Source: VMCP01 sp964645755 (GTDB taxonomy: Bacteria > Bacteroidota > Bacteroidia > NS11-12g > UBA955). From it: a DNA stretch of 26,587 nt. The stretch spans positions 1-26,587 of the forward strand of contig CAZYBT010000027.1 in the NCBI GenBank assembly GCA_964645755.1. Reading direction: 5' to 3'. The notes below the pieces were generated by a model that saw nothing but the letters and a program-made list of their open reading frames with translations, ran no database searches and was not told the origin of the DNA. Below are positions 24,250 through 26,587 of this stretch, piece by piece. Position 1 is the first letter of the stretch. Each line of letters starts with the position of its first letter. The position numbers and the translations under genes were made by a program.

Positions 24250-25401
24250 ATGAAAAAAATCATGATTAAATCTATGTTTGTCCTTTCCTTTATGGCAATT
24301 GGACTAACTTCTGGGTTAAAAGCACAGGGTGCTGCTAAGCCAAGTATTGCTGTGGTTGACTTTGATTCAAGAGCACATGCCATGAATCAACAACAGGTTT
24401 TACAATTTATTGCAAATGAACTCATAAGAATTGGTCAATATGAAGTAATGGACAAGTACGACTTAGAGTATCTTGCAAAAAAAGATACCATCAAACTAAC
24501 TGGTTGTTTTGCAAAAGCATGTTTGACCGAAGTTGGTAGAAAATTAAAAGTAGACAAACTCATGACCGGTTCTATTTCTGAATTGGGGTCAACCTTGGCG
24601 GTTACATTTAGAGTTTTAGATGTGAGTACCGGTACTTTTGAAAAAATGGCAACCCGCGAATTTTTATTGATTCAAGGAAATGAGTTTCCAATGTTGCGTG
24701 TTGTAATCAATGAAATGTTTGGTCAGCCAAACGATATGGATATGGTAAATAAATTGACTAAAAAATCGGAATTAGACAATGCTATCAACAATCCTTATGA
24801 ACTCAGACTTCAAAATGATGGTCCGCGTATGGGTATGGTATTTTTGACAGGAAAAGGTGCAACTGTTTTCCAAAACAGTGAGGAAAACGGTGGATATGCT
24901 GGTGGATATGGAAAGTTAGCAACTATGTTTCAATTCGGATATCAGTTTGAAAAACAATATTTAAACGAAGGAAACTTCCAAGCATTGTTTGAATTTGTTC
25001 CGATGATCACTGGATTGGATCAAGGGCGATTCATTCCTTCAATTAACTTTTTGAATGGTATTCGTAACAACATGAACGGTTGGGAATTTGCATTTGGTCC
25101 AAATTTCTCAATTGGAAACTACGCAACAGGATATTGGGATGGAAATAAATTGTTATTGGATGGATCTGATGAAGCAAATAGTTACAAAGCAGCTAACAAG
25201 GATGCTCAATTAATTGAAATTGCAGATTCTAGAGGAAGTGCTACGTTAACAACTGGATTTTTATTTGCATTGGGTAAAACATTCCGTTCAGGAAAATTAA
25301 ACTTACCGGTAAACTTATTTATGATTCCGAACACCAATGGTTTGCGTTGGGGAATTTCAGTAGGTTGGAATGGTAAAGCAAGAGAGGTATTAAGAGATTG
25401 A
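24250..25401 (+). CDS. Secreted CsgG/LpoB-like protein with beta-rich C-terminal domain
   Basis: A 383-residue protein from the ATG at 24250 (MKKIMIKSMFVLSFMAIGLT; signal peptide cleaved near 'LKAQ'). A second ATG at 24262 is also possible; a frame open from 24193 adds an implausible extension. Residues 31-157 resemble the CsgG/LpoB-type fold: 'IAVVDFDSRAH', 'IGQYEVMDKYDLEYL', 'GCFAKACLTEVGRKLKVDKL' and 'MTGSISELGSTLAVTFRVLD', with Cys86 and Cys91 close together. Residues 188-383 are Gly- and aromatic-rich with alternating patterns ('TMFQFGYQFE', 'FAFGPNFSIGNY', 'WGISVGWNGK') like a small outer-membrane beta barrel. No lipobox is seen. It is a single-gene unit with its own terminator, divergent from the HTH regulator. 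Function is unknown. Confidence 0.75.
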   Translation: MKKIMIKSMFVLSFMAIGLTSGLKAQGAAKPSIAVVDFDSRAHAMNQQQVLQFIANELIRIGQYEVMDKYDLEYLAKKDTIKLTGCFAKACLTEVGRKLKVDKLMTGSISELGSTLAVTFRVLDVSTGTFEKMATREFLLIQGNEFPMLRVVINEMFGQPNDMDMVNKLTKKSELDNAINNPYELRLQNDGPRMGMVFLTGKGATVFQNSEENGGYAGGYGKLATMFQFGYQFEKQYLNEGNFQALFEFVPMITGLDQGRFIPSINFLNGIRNNMNGWEFAFGPNFSIGNYATGYWDGNKLLLDGSDEANSYKAANKDAQLIEIADSRGSATLTTGFLFALGKTFRSGKLNLPVNLFMIPNTNGLRWGISVGWNGKAREVLRD

Positions 25402-25424
25402 TTTAGTTCCCAAAATAATTCAAT

Positions 25425-25454
25425 AAAAAAGCCAGTTGTAAAACTGGCTTTTTT
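25425..25454. terminator. Bidirectional terminator between the CsgG-like gene and lolD
   Basis: A perfect 13-bp stem, 25425-25437 (AAAAAAGCCAGTT) with 25442-25454, has a 4-base loop GTAA. The A/T arms give a T run on both strands. It lies 23 bases after the + gene stop and 22 bases after the minus gene stop, so it serves both convergent units. Confidence 0.92.
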
Positions 25455-25476
25455 CATTTTGAATCAGCGTATTTTT

Positions 25477-26130
25477 TCAATTTGATATCACTCCATCTTT
25501 GAGAGTGATTTGCCTGTCGGCCATTTGTGCCAATTCTGGGTTATGGGTAACAATAACGAAAGTTAATCCAAAATCATCGCGCATTTTGAAAAACAATTCA
25601 TGAATATGTTTTGCATTTTTAGAATCTAAATTACCACTTGGTTCATCGGCCAAAATAATTTTGGGGTTCATCACCAGCGCGCGAGCAATGGCCACACGTT
25701 GCTGCTCTCCTCCAGATAATTCTGAAGGTTTATGCTGAAAACGCTCCGCCAAACCCAAGTAGGTAAGCATTTCCTCTGCTTTGGGTATTGCTTCTTTATA
25801 AGAACTTCCTCCAATAAGCATAGGAACCAAAACATTTTCAACTGCCGTAAACTCAGGAACAAGTTGATGAAATTGAAAAACGAAACCAATGTGGGTATTT
25901 CTAAAATCGGCCAATTGATTTCCCGAGAGTTTAGAAATATTATGACCATTGATGTTTAGATCGCCTTGAGTTGGGACATCTAACGTCCCTATAATGTGAA
26001 GAAGTGTGCTTTTACCGGCACCACTTTCTCCGGTGATACATACAATTTCTTTTGCTTGAATTTCGAGGTCAATTCCTTTCAGAACCGACAAATCGTTGTA
26101 TTTTTTATGAAGATTTTTACAAGAAATCAC
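25477..26130 (-). CDS. lolD: ABC transporter ATP-binding protein, LolD/MacB type
   Basis: A 217-residue ATPase of the LolD/MacB class that powers lipoprotein release or other type VII ABC (mechanotransmission) systems. Walker A is GESGAGKST (34-42), the Q-loop lies in 'GFVFQFHQL', the signature is LSGGEQQR (138-145), Walker B is IILADEP (158-164) and the H-loop is in 'VIVTHNPEL'. The start is GTG at 26130 (GTG ATT TCT), which gives the usual 'MISxKNLHKxY' opening. No permease gene is adjacent; in this phylum the LolC/E-type partner often lies elsewhere. The LolD assignment rests on overall similarity; other partners are possible. Confidence 0.85.
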   Translation of the reverse strand: MISCKNLHKKYNDLSVLKGIDLEIQAKEIVCITGESGAGKSTLLHIIGTLDVPTQGDLNINGHNISKLSGNQLADFRNTHIGFVFQFHQLVPEFTAVENVLVPMLIGGSSYKEAIPKAEEMLTYLGLAERFQHKPSELSGGEQQRVAIARALVMNPKIILADEPSGNLDSKNAKHIHELFFKMRDDFGLTFVIVTHNPELAQMADRQITLKDGVISN

Positions 26131-26161
26131 TTTGTTTTGAGATTTTATTATGTAATGGGCT

Positions 26162-26195
26162 CAAAGTTAGTTATTTTCGCACCTGAAATAGCAAA
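26162..26195 (-). promoter_or_regulatory. Promoter of the LolD-type gene
   Basis: On the minus strand TTTG (26192-26195), 22 bases, then TAACTTTG (26162-26169) matches the Bacteroidota -33 TTTG / -7 TAnnTTTG layout. The -7 box is exact, the spacing at the long end. A start site near 26155 would leave a leader of about 25 bases before the GTG. Confidence 0.6.
26172..26179 (+). promoter_or_regulatory. Candidate -7 box of sucC
   Basis: TATTTTCG is one base off TAnnTTTG and lies 34 bases before the sucC ATG. It overlaps the divergent promoter of the LolD-type gene, so the two may compete. No -33 TTTG is found at the usual distance. Confidence 0.4.
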
Positions 26196-26213
26196 ATATC
26201 TGTAAAAGATCTT

Positions 26214-26587
26214 ATGAACATTCATGAATATCAAGCAAAAGAAATCCTAAAAAAATACGGTGTTGCCGTACAAAATGGATTTGTTGCAGAAACTCCAGAG
26301 CAAGCTCAAGAAGCTGCTGAGCGTGTAAAAACCGAATTCGACAGTGGCTGGTGTGTTGTAAAAGCACAAATTCACGCGGGAGGAAGAGGTAAAGGTAAAA
26401 TCCAAGGCAGCGAACAACGTGGTGTTCAAGTTGCAAAGTCTGCTGAACAAGCAGCTGAAATCGCTAAAAACATGTTGGGTGGAACTTTGGTTACAATCCA
26501 AACCGGTGCTGCTGGTAAAGTTGTAAGCAAAGTACTTGTTGCACAAGATGTATTTTACCCAGGTCCTAACGAACCAAAAGAATACTA
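26214..26587 (+). CDS. sucC: Succinate--CoA ligase (ADP-forming) subunit beta, 3' end outside the window
   Basis: The first 124 codons of the beta subunit of succinyl-CoA synthetase, which makes ATP or GTP from succinyl-CoA in the citric acid cycle together with SucD. 'MNIHEYQAKEILKKYGV' is the almost invariant start. 'VVKAQIHAGGRGKGKIQG' (48-65) is the ATP-grasp nucleotide-binding loop. About two thirds of the gene, which normally encodes about 390-400 residues, lie beyond the window. The start ATG at 26214 follows AAAGATCTT with no strong Shine-Dalgarno. Confidence 0.97.
   Translation, partial: MNIHEYQAKEILKKYGVAVQNGFVAETPEQAQEAAERVKTEFDSGWCVVKAQIHAGGRGKGKIQGSEQRGVQVAKSAEQAAEIAKNMLGGTLVTIQTGAAGKVVSKVLVAQDVFYPGPNEPKEY

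Noticed and set aside
1..26587. Mobile element, phage or defence island.
   Set aside because: No transposase, integrase, terminal repeats or atypical composition; gene content is core-like throughout. RecQ here lacks any defence-type partner.

Overview
The window reads as a chromosomal segment of a member of the Bacteroidota, most likely Flavobacteriales or a close relative. The evidence is an AT-rich sequence, Bacteroidota-restricted families (a DUF5606 protein, a DUF5763-type Cys/His tail, a GYDIA-type GHMP kinase), almost no Shine-Dalgarno sequences, and TAnnTTTG-type promoter boxes. A complete lower mevalonate pathway with a class II HMG-CoA reductase fits the same group. Coding density is very high. 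I saw no tRNA or rRNA gene, CRISPR array, insertion sequence or prophage, and no gene-free stretch longer than 250 bases.

Layout. Bases 1-3338 (+) carry the end of a DUF5606 gene, an M3 metallopeptidase and a PIG-V-like membrane glycosyltransferase, all packed tightly. They converge with no spacer on hpd (-). Next on the minus strand come priA and a small secreted coiled-coil protein. Bases 7502-13668 (-) are the metabolic core: fni, class II HMG-CoA reductase, a GYDIA-type GHMP kinase (the best candidate for phosphomevalonate kinase), mvaD, mvk and a UbiA-type prenyltransferase, with junctions of 1-4 bases. Behind it, also on the minus strand, are rfbC and a MazG-like gene. A membrane-anchored coiled-coil protein (+) faces a 995-residue TPR protein (-) across two clear terminators. 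Bases 18919-24025 (-) hold a four-gene block: HTH regulator, recQ and two glycosyltransferases. Divergent from it is a secreted CsgG-like protein with a beta-rich C-terminal half, closed by a bidirectional terminator that it shares with a LolD-type ABC ATPase (-). The window ends in the first third of sucC (+).

How the genes work together. The fni-to-ubiA block should convert HMG-CoA to mevalonate and on to IPP/DMAPP. The UbiA enzyme at its end would use a prenyl diphosphate made from them. The HTH-recQ block and the CsgG-like gene share a 224-base divergent region holding a repeated TTACGG/CCGTAA element, a good operator candidate. The other genes are housekeeping (priA, sucC, lolD), catabolic (hpd) or envelope related.

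The points most worth a second look are the candidate operator, the GYDIA kinase as the missing phosphomevalonate kinase, the UbiA enzyme inside the mevalonate block, the CsgG-like/beta-rich fusion, and promoter-like boxes lying only 0-6 bases before several start codons.
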